Positions 8,565-19,782 of a DNA stretch of 62,282 bases are shown here, one piece after another. The stretch's first letter is position 1. The number at the start of each line of letters is the position of its first letter. Below the pieces are notes generated by a model. It saw only the letters and a program-made list of their open reading frames with translations. It was not told the DNA's origin and made no database searches. Source of the DNA: Pseudomonas floridensis (GTDB lineage Bacteria; Pseudomonadota; Gammaproteobacteria; Pseudomonadales; Pseudomonadaceae); NCBI RefSeq assembly GCF_002087235.1, contig NZ_MUIO01000036.1:1-62282 (forward strand), given 5' to 3'. A program made the translations under genes and the position numbers.

Positions 8565-9776
8565 TCACAATGCCGCCAGACCGAGCGCCAGATCGGCCTG
8601 CAGATCTGCGACATCTTCCAGCCCCACCGCGACCCGGATCAGGCTGTCACGAATCCCCGCCGCTTCACGCTCCTGTGGCGCCAGACGCCCATGTGACGTG
8701 GTGCTCGGGTGAGTGATGGTAGTTTTGGTATCGCCCAGGTTGGCGGTGATGGAAATCAACCGCGTTGCATCGATGAAGCGCCACGCGCCATCCTTGCCAC
8801 CCTTGACCTCAAAACTCACGACCGCACCGAAGCCCTTCTGCTGACGTTTGGCCAGTTCGTGTTGCGGGTGGCTCTTGAGCCCTGCGTAGTGAACCTTCTC
8901 GATCCCGTCCTGCTGCTCCAGCCATTCGGCCAGTGCCTGAGCATTGCCGCAGTGGGCACGCATGCGCAGGTTCAGCGTCTCGAGACCTTTGAGGAAAATC
9001 CATGCGTTGAACGGACTGAGCGTCGGCCCGGCCGTGCGCAGAAAGCCCACGACCTCTTTCATCTGCTCGCTGCGTCCGGCAACCACACCGCCCATGCAAC
9101 GACCCTGACCATCGATGAACTTGGTCGCCGAATGCACGACAATATCTGCGCCCAGCGCCAGCGGCTGCTGCAGGGCAGGCGTACAGAAACAGTTGTCGAC
9201 GATCAGCAACGCACCTTTGGCGTGGGCGATTTGCGCCAGCGCGGCGATGTCCACCAGCTCGGCCAGCGGATTGGAAGGTGACTCGACAAACAGCATTTTG
9301 GTATTGGCTTTGATCGCCGCATCCCAATTGCTCAGATCCGCCAGCGGCACATAGTCCACTTCGATACCGAACCGCTTGAAGTACTTGTCGAACAGACTGA
9401 TGGTCGAGCCAAACACACTGCGCGACACCAGCACATGATCACCGGCACTGCACAGGCTCATGACCACGGCGAGAGTCGCTGCCATGCCCGTGGCCGTGGC
9501 GACCGCCTGCTCAGCGCCTTCCAGCGCCGCCATGCGTTCCTCGAAGGAACGAACGGTCGGGTTGGTGTAGCGCGAGTAGACGTTGCCCGGGACTTCACCC
9601 GCGAACCGCGCGGCCGCATCGGCGGCCGTGCGGAACACGTAGCTGGAGGTGAAGAACATCGGATCGCCATGCTCGCCTTCCGGCGTGCGGTGTTGCCCGG
9701 CACGTACGGCGAGGGTGTCGAACCCCACGCCTTCGAGGTCGCTGTCGAGTCGACCTGCGTCCCATTCCTGAGTCAT
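8565..9776 (-). CDS. metZ: O-succinylhomoserine sulfhydrylase
   Basis: The enzyme converts O-succinylhomoserine and sulfide to homocysteine, the direct-sulfhydrylation route to methionine used by pseudomonads. The 403-residue protein is a cys/met-metabolism PLP enzyme: YSRYTNPT at about 67-74, the PLP-facing VDNCFCTP, and the Schiff-base lysine in HSATKF (Lys219). I chose the ATG at 9776 ([10 protein letters not shown]), which has AGGAG seven bases upstream; longer versions have no ribosome site. It lies 19 bases after purF, and the purF-metZ order is the one I recall for Pseudomonas. Cystathionine gamma-synthase is the main alternative, but the neighbours and the sequence favour MetZ. Confidence 0.94.
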   Translation of the reverse strand: MTQEWDAGRLDSDLEGVGFDTLAVRAGQHRTPEGEHGDPMFFTSSYVFRTAADAAARFAGEVPGNVYSRYTNPTVRSFEERMAALEGAEQAVATATGMAATLAVVMSLCSAGDHVLVSRSVFGSTISLFDKYFKRFGIEVDYVPLADLSNWDAAIKANTKMLFVESPSNPLAELVDIAALAQIAHAKGALLIVDNCFCTPALQQPLALGADIVVHSATKFIDGQGRCMGGVVAGRSEQMKEVVGFLRTAGPTLSPFNAWIFLKGLETLNLRMRAHCGNAQALAEWLEQQDGIEKVHYAGLKSHPQHELAKRQQKGFGAVVSFEVKGGKDGAWRFIDATRLISITANLGDTKTTITHPSTTSHGRLAPQEREAAGIRDSLIRVAVGLEDVADLQADLALGLAAL

Positions 9777-9795
9777 GCCGCTACTCCTGATCCAG

Positions 9796-11304
9796 TTAAT
9801 TGTTGTACAGATCGATGATCGCACTCACAGCCTGGGTCTTGACCTTGGAGGCGTCATTGCGCGCCTGCTCGATCTTGTTCAGGTAATGCTCGTCGATATC
9901 ACCGGTCACGTACTTGCCGTCGAAGACCGAGCAGTCGAAGTTGTCGATCTTGATCTTCTTGCTCCCGCTGACCGCCTCGATCAGGTCAGTCAAGTCCTGA
10001 TAGACCAGCCAGTCGGCACCGATGAGATCGGCCACGTCCTGGGTGGAGCGGTTATGAGCGATCAGCTCGTGAGCACTCGGCATGTCGATGCCGTAGACGT
10101 TGGGGTAACGCACCGCCGGGGCGGCCGAACAGAAATAGACGTTCTTGGCACCGGCTTCACGCGCCATCTGAATGATCTGCTTGCAGGTAGTGCCGCGCAC
10201 GATGGAATCGTCCACCAGCATGACGTTCTTGCCGCGAAACTCGAGCTCGATGGCATTGAGTTTCTGGCGCACCGACTTCTTGCGGGCCGCCTGGCCGGGC
10301 ATGATGAACGTGCGACCGATGTAACGGTTCTTGACGAAGCCTTCGCGGAACTTGACGCCCAAATGATTGGCCAGTTCCAGCGCAGCGGTGCGGCTGGTGT
10401 CCGGAATCGGAATTACCACATCGATGTCGTGATCCGGACGCTCGCGCAGGATCTTGTCGGCCAGCTTCTCGCCCATGCGCAGGCGCGCCTTGTAGACCGA
10501 GATACCGTCGATGATCGAATCCGGACGCGCCAGATAGACGTGCTCGAAAATGCACGGTGCGTACTTCGGACTGGCTGCGCACTGGCGAGTGTGCAGCTTG
10601 CCGTCTTCGGTGATGTAGACCGCTTCGCCCGGCGCCAGGTCGCGGATCAGCGTGAAGCCCAGCACATCGAGTGAAACGCTTTCCGAGGCGATCATGTACT
10701 CCACGCCTTCGTCGGTATGACGCTGGCCGAAGACGATAGGACGGATGGCGTCCGGGTCGCGGAAACCGACGATGCCATAGCCGGTGATCATTGCAACGAC
10801 GGCGTAGCCACCACGGCAACGATTATGAACGTCGGTCACGGCCGCGAAGATGTCTTCTTCGGTCGGCTGCAACTTGCCGCGCACAGCCAACTCATGGGCG
10901 AACACGTTGAGCAGCACTTCCGAATCGGAATTGGTGTTGACATGGCGCAGGTCGGACTCGTAGATCTCCTTGGCCAGTTGCTCGACGTTGGTGAGGTTAC
11001 CGTTATGCGCCAACGTGATGCCGTAAGGCGAGTTGACGTAGAACGGCTGAGCCTCGGCCGATGTCGAGCTGCCCGCGGTCGGGTAGCGCACATGACCGAT
11101 GCCCATGTGTCCGACCAGACGCTGCATATGGCGCTGATGAAACACATCGCGCACCAGTCCGTTGTCCTTGCGCAGGAATAACCGGCCATCGTGGCTGGTC
11201 ACAATACCGGCAGCATCCTGGCCGCGATGCTGGAGGACGGTGAGCGCGTCATACAGCGCCTGATTGACGTTCGACTTACCGACGATACCGACGATGCCAC
11301 ACAT
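9796..11304 (-). CDS. purF: Amidophosphoribosyltransferase
   Basis: This enzyme catalyses the first committed step of purine synthesis, making phosphoribosylamine from PRPP and glutamine. The start is set at the ATG giving MCGIVGIVG, because the catalytic N-terminal cysteine must follow the initiator Met. The glutaminase (class II) domain fills roughly residues 2-235. The phosphoribosyltransferase domain carries the PRPP loop [13 protein letters not shown] near residue 365. The length of 502 matches the family. It follows cvpA by 12 bases, the classic cvpA-purF pairing. Confidence 0.97.
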   Translation of the reverse strand: MCGIVGIVGKSNVNQALYDALTVLQHRGQDAAGIVTSHDGRLFLRKDNGLVRDVFHQRHMQRLVGHMGIGHVRYPTAGSSTSAEAQPFYVNSPYGITLAHNGNLTNVEQLAKEIYESDLRHVNTNSDSEVLLNVFAHELAVRGKLQPTEEDIFAAVTDVHNRCRGGYAVVAMITGYGIVGFRDPDAIRPIVFGQRHTDEGVEYMIASESVSLDVLGFTLIRDLAPGEAVYITEDGKLHTRQCAASPKYAPCIFEHVYLARPDSIIDGISVYKARLRMGEKLADKILRERPDHDIDVVIPIPDTSRTAALELANHLGVKFREGFVKNRYIGRTFIMPGQAARKKSVRQKLNAIELEFRGKNVMLVDDSIVRGTTCKQIIQMAREAGAKNVYFCSAAPAVRYPNVYGIDMPSAHELIAHNRSTQDVADLIGADWLVYQDLTDLIEAVSGSKKIKIDNFDCSVFDGKYVTGDIDEHYLNKIEQARNDASKVKTQAVSAIIDLYNN

Positions 11305-11316
11305 GCGACACAACCC

Positions 11317-11904
11317 CTACTTAGTGGAACTGGATTTACCGAGCACATCCTGCGGTAGTGTAGACGGCAGGATCTGCTCCTTGAACGGCATCTCAGCAGG
11401 AACGCTGATACCGCTGGCGAGCCACTTGCTGGACATCCCGAGAATCAGGTTTTTCGACCAGTCAGCGACCATGAGAAATTGCGGCACCAGCCTTGACTGC
11501 TGCCACCATTGATCCTGTTGCACCGGCCCGAGACTCAGCAGCCCGACCGCTACAACGACAAGCAGACCTCCGCGCGCTGCGCCGAAGACCATACCCAGAA
11601 AACGATCGGTCCCGGAAAGCCCGGTGACGCGAATCAGTTCGCCTATCAGAAAGTTGACCATGGCGCCGACCAGCAGGGTGGCGACGAACAGGATGGTGCA
11701 GCTCGCGATCACGCGGGCCGAGGGTGTTTCTATGTAGTTGACCAGATACTGCGACAGCCCCGCGCCGAACATCCAGGCCACGACACCTGCAATGATCCAG
11801 GTCGTCAACGACAGCGCTTCCTTGACGAAGCCGCGTTTCAGACTGATCAGGGCGGAGATGGCGACAATTCCCAGAATTGCCCAGTCAACCGGAGTAAATG
11901 GCAC
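11317..11904 (-). CDS. cvpA: CvpA family membrane protein (colicin V production protein)
   Basis: The 195-residue protein has four predicted membrane helices (about 8-25, 30-50, 62-85, 100-125), including the family signature LKRGFVKEALSL after the first helix. The soluble tail has about 60 residues. CvpA proteins sit in the inner membrane upstream of purF and have been linked to colicin V export, envelope stress and biofilm; the molecular activity is not settled. Its direct coupling to purF suggests cotranscription. Confidence 0.92.
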   Translation of the reverse strand: MPFTPVDWAILGIVAISALISLKRGFVKEALSLTTWIIAGVVAWMFGAGLSQYLVNYIETPSARVIASCTILFVATLLVGAMVNFLIGELIRVTGLSGTDRFLGMVFGAARGGLLVVVAVGLLSLGPVQQDQWWQQSRLVPQFLMVADWSKNLILGMSSKWLASGISVPAEMPFKEQILPSTLPQDVLGKSSSTK

Positions 11905-12043
11905 GTTGCAGCCTGCAGACGGATAAGGCGGCGCATTTTAGCAGAGCGCCCGCCTGCCGGTAAGCAGCGATTATCGGCAGACGGTATTTTCCGTTGAAAC
12001 AGTGCGCCGGCAGAGCGGCCGTCTCCAGCCCGGCCGGGGAGGA

Positions 12044-12742
12044 TCAGCCTTTTTCAGGCTGAAAACGCACCACGATTCCTTTCAGCTTTTGCTGCTTGTC
12101 CAGTTGATCGCGCAGGCGATCGGCTTCAGCGCGCTCGATGAGTGGCCCCACGAACACCCGATTCACGCCGTCGGCCGTGCGGATGTAGGCGTTATACCCT
12201 TGCGCACGTAACGTTTTCTGCAGGTTGTCGGCATTGGCACGATTGGACATGCTGGCAAGCTGCACCGACCAGCTGACCGACAGCCCGTTGGCATCGACAC
12301 CACTGGGTGCGGCCTTGGCAACCGCTGGCGCGGCAGGCGTCGCTGGCGCAGCCGGTGTGGTCGGCGCAGGCGCAGGTGCCGGTTTGGCGGCAGGTTTGGG
12401 CGCAGGTGCCGCAGTGGCCGGTGGAGTAGCGGTCGAGGGTGCCTGCACGGTGGGTGCGGGGGCTATCGGCATCGCGGGCGGTTGATTGCTCGAACTGTTC
12501 GAAGCGATCTCGTCATCACCCGGCACCGGCTCCTGCGGCAGCGCCTGAGGTTCAGGAACAGGCACCGGGTCGACCTTGACCTGTGGCGTTGTTGGTGCCT
12601 GCGGTGCGGCAGGCGCATCGACCTGAACCGGATGACTCTCGTCCTGACGGGTGAACAACATCGGAAGGAAGATCACCGCCACGGCGATCAGCACCAGCGC
12701 GCCTACCATTCGCTGCTTGAATACGTTATCCAGCAAAGCCAT
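12044..12742 (-). CDS. SPOR-domain membrane protein
   Basis: This bitopic protein has a short cytoplasmic N-terminus ([11 protein letters not shown]), one membrane helix at about 12-30, a long P/A-rich periplasmic linker and a C-terminal SPOR domain of about 75 residues (SWSVQLASMSNRANADNLQ through VFVGPLIERAEADRLRDQL). SPOR domains bind denuded septal peptidoglycan, so a cell-division or septal role is likely. The chosen ATG has GAGGA nine bases upstream and overlaps the end of folC by 17 bases, suggesting coupling. DedD is the closest E. coli analogue by architecture and by its position between folC and cvpA. Confidence 0.88.
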   Translation of the reverse strand: MALLDNVFKQRMVGALVLIAVAVIFLPMLFTRQDESHPVQVDAPAAPQAPTTPQVKVDPVPVPEPQALPQEPVPGDDEIASNSSSNQPPAMPIAPAPTVQAPSTATPPATAAPAPKPAAKPAPAPAPTTPAAPATPAAPAVAKAAPSGVDANGLSVSWSVQLASMSNRANADNLQKTLRAQGYNAYIRTADGVNRVFVGPLIERAEADRLRDQLDKQQKLKGIVVRFQPEKG

Positions 12743-14030
12743 TTGCAGCGTCCTCATCGGTATGCCGGGCCAGCCATTCCAAGGCCTCGGCTACACAGTA
12801 AAAAGATCCGAACAGCAGAATTTCGTCATCGGGTGTGGCATGCGCGCACTGAGCCTCCAGTGCCAGCGCAATACTCTGGTAGGACTTCACACGCGCCCCA
12901 AGGTTCTCCAGCGCCGACTGCAATTCGGCGGCTGGACGACTGCGCGAAGTAGGCAGCGGCGCAACGGCCCAGTCCTGAATGCTGGAAGCAAGCTCAGAGA
13001 CCACGCCTTCAAGATCTTTGTCCGACAGCAGACCGAATACCGCAAGACGCTTGCCGACGACTGGCCGTTGCGTCATACGCCATGCAAGAAACTGCGCCGC
13101 ATGCGGGTTATGGCCAACGTCCAGCAACAGGTTGAGCGCCCTGCCCTGCCAATGCACGGTGCGGCGATCCAGCCGCCCGGTCAGGCGCGTCAACGCCAGG
13201 GCTTCGCTGATAACCTCGGACTGTAACGGATAGCCCAGCAGCGCAAAGGCCTGGAGCGCCAGTGCGGCGTTCTGCATCGGCAGACCCAGCAGCGGCAGAC
13301 CGCGCAACTCCACCACCTCACCGTGCGCGATACCGCGCCAGTTCCACACCTGTCCCTCCACCGAGAGGTCGAAATCGCGACCGCGCAGCAGCAACGGGCA
13401 CCCCAGTTCACGCGCCTTGGCCAGCAAAGGCGCTGGCGGATCGAGATCGCCGCACAGCGCAGGACAACCAACACGGAAGATACCGGCCTTTTCGAAAGCG
13501 ACCGACTCACGCGTGTCACCCAGCCAGTCGGCATGATCGATGCCGATGCTGGTAACCAGCGAGATATCTGCGTCGACCAGATTCACGGCGTCCAGACGGC
13601 CACCCAGACCGACTTCCAGCACGACAGCGTCGAGCTGCGCACGCTCGAACAGCCAGAACGCCGCGAGCGTGCCCATTTCGAAGTAGGTCAGCGTGACGTC
13701 GCCACGCGCGGATTCGACGGCGGCGAAGGCGTCGCATAACTGAAGATCAGTCGCTTCGACGCCCTGCACCTTCACCCGCTCGTTGTAACGCAACAGGTGC
13801 GGAGAACTGTAGACACCCACCTTCAAACCCTGAGCCTGCAACAAGGCGGCGACAAAGGCGCAGGTCGACCCTTTGCCATTGGTGCCCGTTACAGTGATCA
13901 CCCGGCGCGCGGGACGCGTAAGTCCCATCTGCCGCGCTACCTGGCGAGAGCGATCCAGTCCCATTTCGATTGCGGACGGATGCAACTGCTCCAGATAGGC
14001 GAGCCAGTCGCCCAGGCTGGAAGGGGTCAT
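12726..14030 (-). CDS. folC: Bifunctional folylpolyglutamate / dihydrofolate synthase
   Basis: The enzyme adds L-alanyl-linked glutamate to dihydropteroate, and further glutamates to folates. It belongs to the Mur ligase superfamily and shows the ATP-binding TGTNGKGST at residues 48-56. Other family marks are [12 protein letters not shown] near 75 and [10 protein letters not shown] in the middle domain. The length of 434 is normal. Its start overlaps the accD stop (ATGA), the usual accD-folC-SPOR-cvpA-purF gene string. Confidence 0.95.
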   Translation of the reverse strand: MTPSSLGDWLAYLEQLHPSAIEMGLDRSRQVARQMGLTRPARRVITVTGTNGKGSTCAFVAALLQAQGLKVGVYSSPHLLRYNERVKVQGVEATDLQLCDAFAAVESARGDVTLTYFEMGTLAAFWLFERAQLDAVVLEVGLGGRLDAVNLVDADISLVTSIGIDHADWLGDTRESVAFEKAGIFRVGCPALCGDLDPPAPLLAKARELGCPLLLRGRDFDLSVEGQVWNWRGIAHGEVVELRGLPLLGLPMQNAALALQAFALLGYPLQSEVISEALALTRLTGRLDRRTVHWQGRALNLLLDVGHNPHAAQFLAWRMTQRPVVGKRLAVFGLLSDKDLEGVVSELASSIQDWAVAPLPTSRSRPAAELQSALENLGARVKSYQSIALALEAQCAHATPDDEILLFGSFYCVAEALEWLARHTDEDAANGFAG

Positions 14031-14947
14031 ACCGTGGCCGGAGCCGGCGGCACGACAACAGGTTCCAGAACCGGCGCCACGAACTTGGGCGTCGGCAGAT
14101 TCATCATCTGTGCCAGCAGATTACCCAGGCGCGGACGCAGCTCGCTGCGGGCGATGATCATGTCGATTGCGCCGTGATCCAGCAGGAATTCGCTGCGCTG
14201 GAAGCCTTCGGGCAGTTTTTCACGAACGGTCTGTTCGATCACGCGTGGACCGGCGAAACCGATCAGCGCCTTGGGCTCTGCAACGATGACGTCGCCCAGC
14301 ATCGCCAGACTGGCGGACACACCGCCATAAACCGGGTCGGTCAGCACCGAGATGAACGGCAGGCCCTCTTCACGAAGACGCGCCAGCACGGCGGATGTCT
14401 TGGCCATCTGCATCAGGGAAATCAGCGCTTCCTGCATGCGCGCACCGCCGGAAGCTGCGAAGCAGACCATCGGGCAACGGTTTTCCAGTGCGTAATCGGC
14501 AGCGCGCACGAAGCGCTCGCCAACAATGGCACCCATCGAACCGCCCATGAAGGAGAATTCGAACGCCGACGCGACCACCGGCATGCCCAGCAATGTGCCG
14601 CTCATGGAGATCAGGGCATCCTTCTCACCGGTCTGCTTCTGCGCAGCGGTCAGGCGGTCCTTGTACTTCTTGCCGTCACGAAACTTCAGACGGTCAACCG
14701 GTTCCAGATCGGCGCCCAGTTCGGCACGGCCTTCGGCATCCAGGAAAATATCCAGACGCGCACGCGCACCGATGCGCATGTGGTGATTGCACTTGGGGCA
14801 GACGTCCAGGGTCTTTTCCAGCTCGGGCCGGTAGAGCACTGCTTCGCAGGACGGGCACTTGTGCCAGAGTCCTTCAGGGACCGAGCTCTTCTTGACCTCG
14901 GAACGCATGATCGATGGGATCAGTTTGTCTACCAACCAGTTGCTCAT
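14027..14947 (-). CDS. accD: Acetyl-CoA carboxylase carboxyltransferase subunit beta
   Basis: AccD pairs with AccA to transfer the carboxyl group from biotin to acetyl-CoA, giving malonyl-CoA for fatty-acid synthesis. The 306-residue product has the N-terminal four-cysteine zinc ribbon (Cys31, 34, 50, 53; CPSC and CPKC) and the crotonase-like core with [13 protein letters not shown] and [13 protein letters not shown]. It is followed by folC with overlapping codons. The 253 bases upstream to trpF contain no other gene; an accD promoter is expected there but none is convincing by eye. Confidence 0.96.
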   Translation of the reverse strand: MSNWLVDKLIPSIMRSEVKKSSVPEGLWHKCPSCEAVLYRPELEKTLDVCPKCNHHMRIGARARLDIFLDAEGRAELGADLEPVDRLKFRDGKKYKDRLTAAQKQTGEKDALISMSGTLLGMPVVASAFEFSFMGGSMGAIVGERFVRAADYALENRCPMVCFAASGGARMQEALISLMQMAKTSAVLARLREEGLPFISVLTDPVYGGVSASLAMLGDVIVAEPKALIGFAGPRVIEQTVREKLPEGFQRSEFLLDHGAIDMIIARSELRPRLGNLLAQMMNLPTPKFVAPVLEPVVVPPAPATV

Positions 14948-15200
14948 GCTTTATCTCTCCAGTACCGGTGTGGCTCGAACGCATGGCGCTTACACGCCAG
15001 ACGCATGCCCTTAGCTAAATTCGTTTATTTGGCGATGAGAAAGGGGAACGGTCGACCGCCGGCCTGACCTGCACACCCTCTACCACGGTTTTTTTTGCAA
15101 CGAGGACGATACGCGCTGGCACCGCCCTTCTCTCAATTCGACCCGCAAGACTTGTGCCGGGAACAGGCTTATGGACGGCGGCCGAAGCGCAGCCGTCACA

Positions 15201-15821
15201 TCAGGCACCATGGACCGCACTCATGAAAGCGAGAATCTTTTCACGATCCTTGATGCCCTTGCTTTTTTCGACGCCGCCGCTGACGTCCACTGCATACGGC
15301 CGGACCTGGCCAATCGCTTGCGCCACGTTGGCAGACGTCAGCCCGCCCGCGAGAATGACCGGCTTGCTCAACTCGTTCGGAATAAGCGCCCAGTCGAAGG
15401 TCTCACCCGTCCCTCCCGGAACGCCCTCGACGTAGGTATCGAGCAAAATGCCACGTGCGTTGCGATAGGCCTGGCACGCCCGCTCTATATCGTCACCCGC
15501 CTTCACACGCAACGCCTTGATGTACGGGCGATGATAGCCGTCGCATTCCTCCGGCGTTTCGTCGCCGTGAAACTGCAGCAGATCCAGCGCAACGGCATCC
15601 AGCGTTTCGTTGAGTTCACATTGGCTTGCGTTGACGAACAACCCGACCGTAGTGATGAAAGGCGGCAGCGCAGCGATGATGGCGCGCGCCTGCTGCACCG
15701 TCACGGCACGCGGACTCTTGGCGTAAAACACCAGGCCAATGGCGTCGGCACCTGCCTCGACAGCGGCCAGAGCGTCTTCTATGCGGGTAATCCCGCAGAT
15801 CTTGCTGCGAACGGCTGACAT
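15201..15821 (-). CDS. trpF: Phosphoribosylanthranilate isomerase
   Basis: This (beta/alpha)8 enzyme performs the Amadori rearrangement in tryptophan synthesis. The catalytic Cys9 lies in KICGITR, the general acid Asp in LLDTYVEG, and the phosphate-binding end in [14 protein letters not shown]. The 206 residues match the family. It sits apart from other trp genes, between truA and accD, as in other pseudomonads. Confidence 0.96.
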   Translation of the reverse strand: MSAVRSKICGITRIEDALAAVEAGADAIGLVFYAKSPRAVTVQQARAIIAALPPFITTVGLFVNASQCELNETLDAVALDLLQFHGDETPEECDGYHRPYIKALRVKAGDDIERACQAYRNARGILLDTYVEGVPGGTGETFDWALIPNELSKPVILAGGLTSANVAQAIGQVRPYAVDVSGGVEKSKGIKDREKILAFMSAVHGA

Positions 15822-15881
15822 GTAGTGAAAACCTCAGACCTTTCGGAAAGTCCCGGATGTTAGCAAAAGCTTGCCGGGGCG

Positions 15882-16736
15882 TCAGCCGTCAAGTTCGGCG
15901 AAGCCCGTGAGAAAGTGCGGGCCGATGTAGCGATCGGGCAACGGAAACTGCTCCCGATACTCGACCTGCACCAGATAAAGCCCGTACGGATGCGCTGTCA
16001 CGCCCCCCGTGCGGCGCACCTTGCTCTGCAGCACGTCACGCGCCCATTCGACCGGACGCTCGCCCGCGCCAATGGTCATCAGCACACCGGCAATGTTGCG
16101 CACCATGTGGTGCAGAAAGGCATTGGCGCGCACATCGATGACAATCATCTTGCCGTGCTGCGTCACGCGCAGGTGATGCAGCTGCTTGATCGGTGACTTG
16201 GCCTGACACTGTCCGGCGCGAAACGCGCTGAAGTCGTGGGTTCCGACCAGATGCTGCGCGGCCTCGGCCATTCGTGTCACGTCCAGCGGACGATGATTCC
16301 AGGTAATTTCCTGACCCAGGTGTGCCGGACGAATCTGATCGTTGTAGATCACGTACCGATAACGGCGGGCGATAGCCTTGAAGCGTGCGTGGAAATCGGC
16401 GGGCATGACCCGGGCCCAGGTCACACTGATGTCGTGAGGCAGATTGATGTTGGCCCCCATGACCCAGGCTTTCATGGAGCGCTCGGCACGGGTATCGAAA
16501 TGCACCACCTGTCCGCACGCGTGAACGCCAGCGTCGGTACGCCCGGCACACATCAGAGAGACTGGCGAATCGGCCACTCGGGACAGCGCATTCTCAAGCG
16601 TTTCCTGCACAGTCAGCACACCGGATGCCTGGCGTTGCCAGCCGCTGTAGCGCGACCCTTTGTATTCCACGCCCAGCGCGATTCGGGAAAAGCCCTCGGG
16701 CGCCATCTCGGCGGCCGGGTTATCTATGTTCGCCAA
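15882..16736 (-). CDS. truA: tRNA pseudouridine(38-40) synthase
   Basis: TruA converts uridines 38-40 in the anticodon arm to pseudouridine. The catalytic Asp is in CAGRTDAGVHA (Asp68 in this numbering), and FDTRAERS and MVRNIAGVL are further family motifs. The first codon is TTG at 16736; the next internal ATG is at 16706 (MAPEGFSRIA). Neither has a clear ribosome site, so the N-terminus is uncertain by ten residues. It lies between fimV and trpF on the same strand. Confidence 0.93.
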   Translation of the reverse strand: MANIDNPAAEMAPEGFSRIALGVEYKGSRYSGWQRQASGVLTVQETLENALSRVADSPVSLMCAGRTDAGVHACGQVVHFDTRAERSMKAWVMGANINLPHDISVTWARVMPADFHARFKAIARRYRYVIYNDQIRPAHLGQEITWNHRPLDVTRMAEAAQHLVGTHDFSAFRAGQCQAKSPIKQLHHLRVTQHGKMIVIDVRANAFLHHMVRNIAGVLMTIGAGERPVEWARDVLQSKVRRTGGVTAHPYGLYLVQVEYREQFPLPDRYIGPHFLTGFAELDG

Positions 16737-16817
16737 GGTGTTACAGCCTGTGGGTTTGCGAAAAGTCGGCCATTATACGGCCACCGGAAAAAGACGCCAC
16801 ATAACGTGCCAAAAGCA

Positions 16818-16839
16818 GACGGCCGCAAAAGCGGCCGTC
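16818..16839 (-). terminator. Hairpin after fimV, possible terminator
   Basis: GACGGCCGC and GCGGCCGTC form a perfect nine-pair stem around AAAA. It lies 21 bases past the fimV stop on the minus strand, but only a weak T-rich run (GCTTTTGG) follows, so termination may be partial and truA may still be read through. Confidence 0.5.
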
Positions 16840-16860
16840 CGGGTTCAGACAAGAATCCAA

Positions 16861-19674
16861 TCAGGCAAGGCGCGAAAGCATGTCCCGGGCCTCACTCTTT
16901 TGACCGTCATCCCCTTCATTGACGACCTCGTCGAGAATATCCCGAGCGCCATCGGCGTCACCCATGTCGATGTAGGCACGCGCCAGATCCAGCTTGGTCG
17001 CCGCCTCATCGGTACCGGCCATGAAGTCGAAATCCGGCTCGTCATCCAGCGCCATGGCGTCTTCGGCGGTAAACCTTGGCTCGTCGAGCGGCGGATGCTC
17101 AAGGTTCTGCGACAGACGGTCCAGCTCGGCGTTGACATCATCGATCTCCGAGGCGAAGGCCTGACTGGCCTGATCCGACTCAATCTCGTCCGCCAGCGAC
17201 AGGTCGAAATCTTCCGGAAGCTCCAGATCATCGCTGACCGGCGGCGCAGCGCTGACAGCAGGCTCCGCAGGCGTATCGCCAAGCCCCAGCAGGAAGTCAT
17301 CCTCGTTCTTGAGCGCCGGGTCTTCTTCAGAAAGGTCCAGATCAAAATCGGCGAGGTCATCAGACGTTGCCGCCGCACGGGCCGCTTCCTGCTCCTGCAT
17401 GATGGATTCGAAGCTGAGCTCGTCATCGTCAGGCGTTGTCGCAACGAGCGGTTCGTCCAGCAACAGATCGTCAGGATCGGTCACGGTTGGCAATGGCGCA
17501 GCGGAAGGCTCGTCGAACTCGTCCAGACTCAGATCGAAATCGTGATCGAACGCCTCTGCCTCAGGCTGCGGCTCGATAACCGCTGGCTCGGGTTCAGGCG
17601 CAGCTGTCAGCTCTGGCTCTGGCTCTGCAGCATCGTCAGCCAACAATTCTTCGACATATTTGGCGTCCAGCTCAGCCGCCAGGGCAGCGGCACTGGCAGC
17701 CGCGGCCGCTGCTGCGACAGGTGCCGCCACGGAGGCCGGCTCAATAGCCGCAGGCGCAGCAACCGGTGCCACAGACGTTTGGGTCGAGTGTGAATCTTTT
17801 AGCTGCTCGCCCTCAGCTTCACGCTTTCCCGAGGCCACCAGTTTGCGCTCGTGCGCAGCGTAAGCCTTGTTATTGCCTTGTTCGGCATAGATTTCCATCA
17901 ACTTGAGACGGATATCGTCGCGTTCAGGCGATTCCTTGATCGACTCTTCAAGCAGCTCGACAGCCTGATTCATGCGCCCGTAAGCAATATGGATTTCAGC
18001 CTGCACCAGCGGATCGGCCGGTCGCTCACGTGCGGCGGCCGCTGCCGCAGGTGCCGCGCCCATCCGGACGTTGGGTGGCGGCACGTCAAGGCCATCGAAG
18101 CTGGCAGGCGGAGCGTTCATGTCCATGTCGGACACGAACTGAGACTCTTCAGCCAGCGCCCGCGCCATGCGCCGATGCTTCTCGGCCTCGGCCTTCGCTG
18201 CGCGGCGACGGGCCAGGAACAGCAGGATCAAGGCCAGAAGCAACAGCACCGCACCACCAATCAAGCCCAGCAGAATCGGGTTGTTGATTATTTTCTGCAG
18301 CGAATCCTCTTCTTCCGCAGCCGCAACCGGCTCCACCGCCAGCGGTTGGTCGGCAGCAGGCGTAGCCACTTCGGCAGCGCCTGCCGGCAACGCGTCTTCA
18401 GGTGCAATTTCACCAGCAGGCTTCACAGGCGTGCCATTGGCATCGACCAGCGAAGCCGGAACCGCCGCAGTGGCCGGATTTGGCGTGGCGGCCGCAGGGT
18501 TGGCCGGCGGCACACTCGCACCGGCAGCCTGCATCTTGGCCAACTGGTCATTCTTGAGTTCGATCAGACGCTGCAACTTGTCGAGTTGGCTTTGCAGGTC
18601 ATTCATGCGACTTTTCAGCTCGGCGTTATCACGACGCGAGGTGTCCAGCGCCTCTTGTGCCACGGCGAGCTTGTTGCTCAGATCGCTGTCACCGGCCGCG
18701 CCTTTGGCGGCAGGCTTGCCACTGGCCGAAACCAGGCTCAGGTTGTCGGAAGTATCGACTTTGGAAGGCGCGGCACCGGCACGATCACGACGCGTGGCGT
18801 CGACCTGACGCGGCCCGGCGGGCAAGCGACGACCTTCACGCCACGCGCTGTACTGCCGCGAAACCTCCGCGACTGCCTGAGGCTGCGGCAAGGCCGTGGT
18901 CTGCTGAGGCGTAGGCAGGCGCAGGACCTGACCTTTCTTCAACCGATTGATGTTGCCGCCCATGAACGCGTCAGGGTTGAGCGCCTGAATGGCAAGCATG
19001 GTCTGCTGTACGGTGCCCGCAGTGCGAACCTTTGCGGCAATTTCCCACAAGGTGTCGTTATTGGCGGTGACGTACTGGGCTTGTTTGTCCGCAGCAGGCG
19101 GCGGCAAGGCCGCGCCCGGAGTGGCGGGTGGCTGGGCAGGCTCGGCGGCCGGCGCTACCTCGGCCGACGGAGCGACGGTCGGCAACTGAGCCGGTGCGCC
19201 AGCGCTGGGAGCGGGAGCCGCAGGGGCTGCCGGAGCAGGAGCGGCGGCAGCGGCGGCGGCGGCCTCCGGCGAGAACTTCGGCGGATCCAGCAGCAGGCTG
19301 TATTCACGCAACAGACGTCCGTTCGGCCACAGCACCTGAACCAGGAACTTTACATAAGGCTCGCGTACCGGCTTGCTGGAGGTGATACGCAGGACACTCT
19401 TGCCGTTGGCATTGATGACCGGCGTAAAACTCAAATCATTGAGAAACGCCTGGCGTGTAATGCCCGCCTGAGCGAAATCAGCGGTTGTTGCAAGACTGGG
19501 CACAACCTGCGCGGCATTGACGCCCTGCGCATCGGTCAACTCGATCTCGGCTACCAGTGGCTGGTTCAGGATCGACTTGACAGACAATTCCCCGAGCCCC
19601 AACGCCTGCGCCATCCCTGATGACAGCGCCGAAGCCGCAGCGATCGCTAATACCAGTTTACGAACCTGAACCAT
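16861..19674 (-). CDS. fimV: FimV/HubP polar landmark protein
   Basis: FimV is a peptidoglycan-binding inner-membrane hub that localises type IV pilus, twitching and polar signalling components. The start is the ATG at 19674, which gives a signal peptide (cut after AQA, about residue 24). Then come the conserved FimV N-domain (LGLGELSVKSILNQPL), a LysM domain at about 200-255, a coiled coil with a long leucine heptad near 340-390, and one membrane helix at about 465-492. A TPR-like cytoplasmic segment follows at about 560-615, then a very acidic linker and the conserved C-terminal cap (ATKLDLARAYIDMGDADGAR). AGGGA lies about nine bases upstream. Length 937 fits the family. A second family member lies at 53499-55730. 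Confidence 0.95.
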   Translation of the reverse strand: MVQVRKLVLAIAAASALSSGMAQALGLGELSVKSILNQPLVAEIELTDAQGVNAAQVVPSLATTADFAQAGITRQAFLNDLSFTPVINANGKSVLRITSSKPVREPYVKFLVQVLWPNGRLLREYSLLLDPPKFSPEAAAAAAAAPAPAAPAAPAPSAGAPAQLPTVAPSAEVAPAAEPAQPPATPGAALPPPAADKQAQYVTANNDTLWEIAAKVRTAGTVQQTMLAIQALNPDAFMGGNINRLKKGQVLRLPTPQQTTALPQPQAVAEVSRQYSAWREGRRLPAGPRQVDATRRDRAGAAPSKVDTSDNLSLVSASGKPAAKGAAGDSDLSNKLAVAQEALDTSRRDNAELKSRMNDLQSQLDKLQRLIELKNDQLAKMQAAGASVPPANPAAATPNPATAAVPASLVDANGTPVKPAGEIAPEDALPAGAAEVATPAADQPLAVEPVAAAEEEDSLQKIINNPILLGLIGGAVLLLLALILLFLARRRAAKAEAEKHRRMARALAEESQFVSDMDMNAPPASFDGLDVPPPNVRMGAAPAAAAAARERPADPLVQAEIHIAYGRMNQAVELLEESIKESPERDDIRLKLMEIYAEQGNNKAYAAHERKLVASGKREAEGEQLKDSHSTQTSVAPVAAPAAIEPASVAAPVAAAAAAASAAALAAELDAKYVEELLADDAAEPEPELTAAPEPEPAVIEPQPEAEAFDHDFDLSLDEFDEPSAAPLPTVTDPDDLLLDEPLVATTPDDDELSFESIMQEQEAARAAATSDDLADFDLDLSEEDPALKNEDDFLLGLGDTPAEPAVSAAPPVSDDLELPEDFDLSLADEIESDQASQAFASEIDDVNAELDRLSQNLEHPPLDEPRFTAEDAMALDDEPDFDFMAGTDEAATKLDLARAYIDMGDADGARDILDEVVNEGDDGQKSEARDMLSRLA

Positions 19675-19782
19675 AGCCCATCCCTTGTTTAAAGATTCTC
19701 CGGTATCCGGAGAGGTAGTCCTGCGTTGGGTGTAAGGCGTATCGCCGCTAGAACAATTATTCAAAGTGTTGCCAAGTATCTT

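Noticed and set aside
17080..19300. Possible CRISPR array or other regular repeats
   Set aside because: No regularly spaced direct repeats were seen anywhere in the window. The repetitive look of fimV, rne and the SPOR gene comes from low-complexity A/P/E-rich protein segments.
17851..19620. A 589-codon plus-strand open frame opposite fimV
   Set aside because: Composition is R/G/L-rich with no motif. It lies wholly within fimV, whose protein is well supported.
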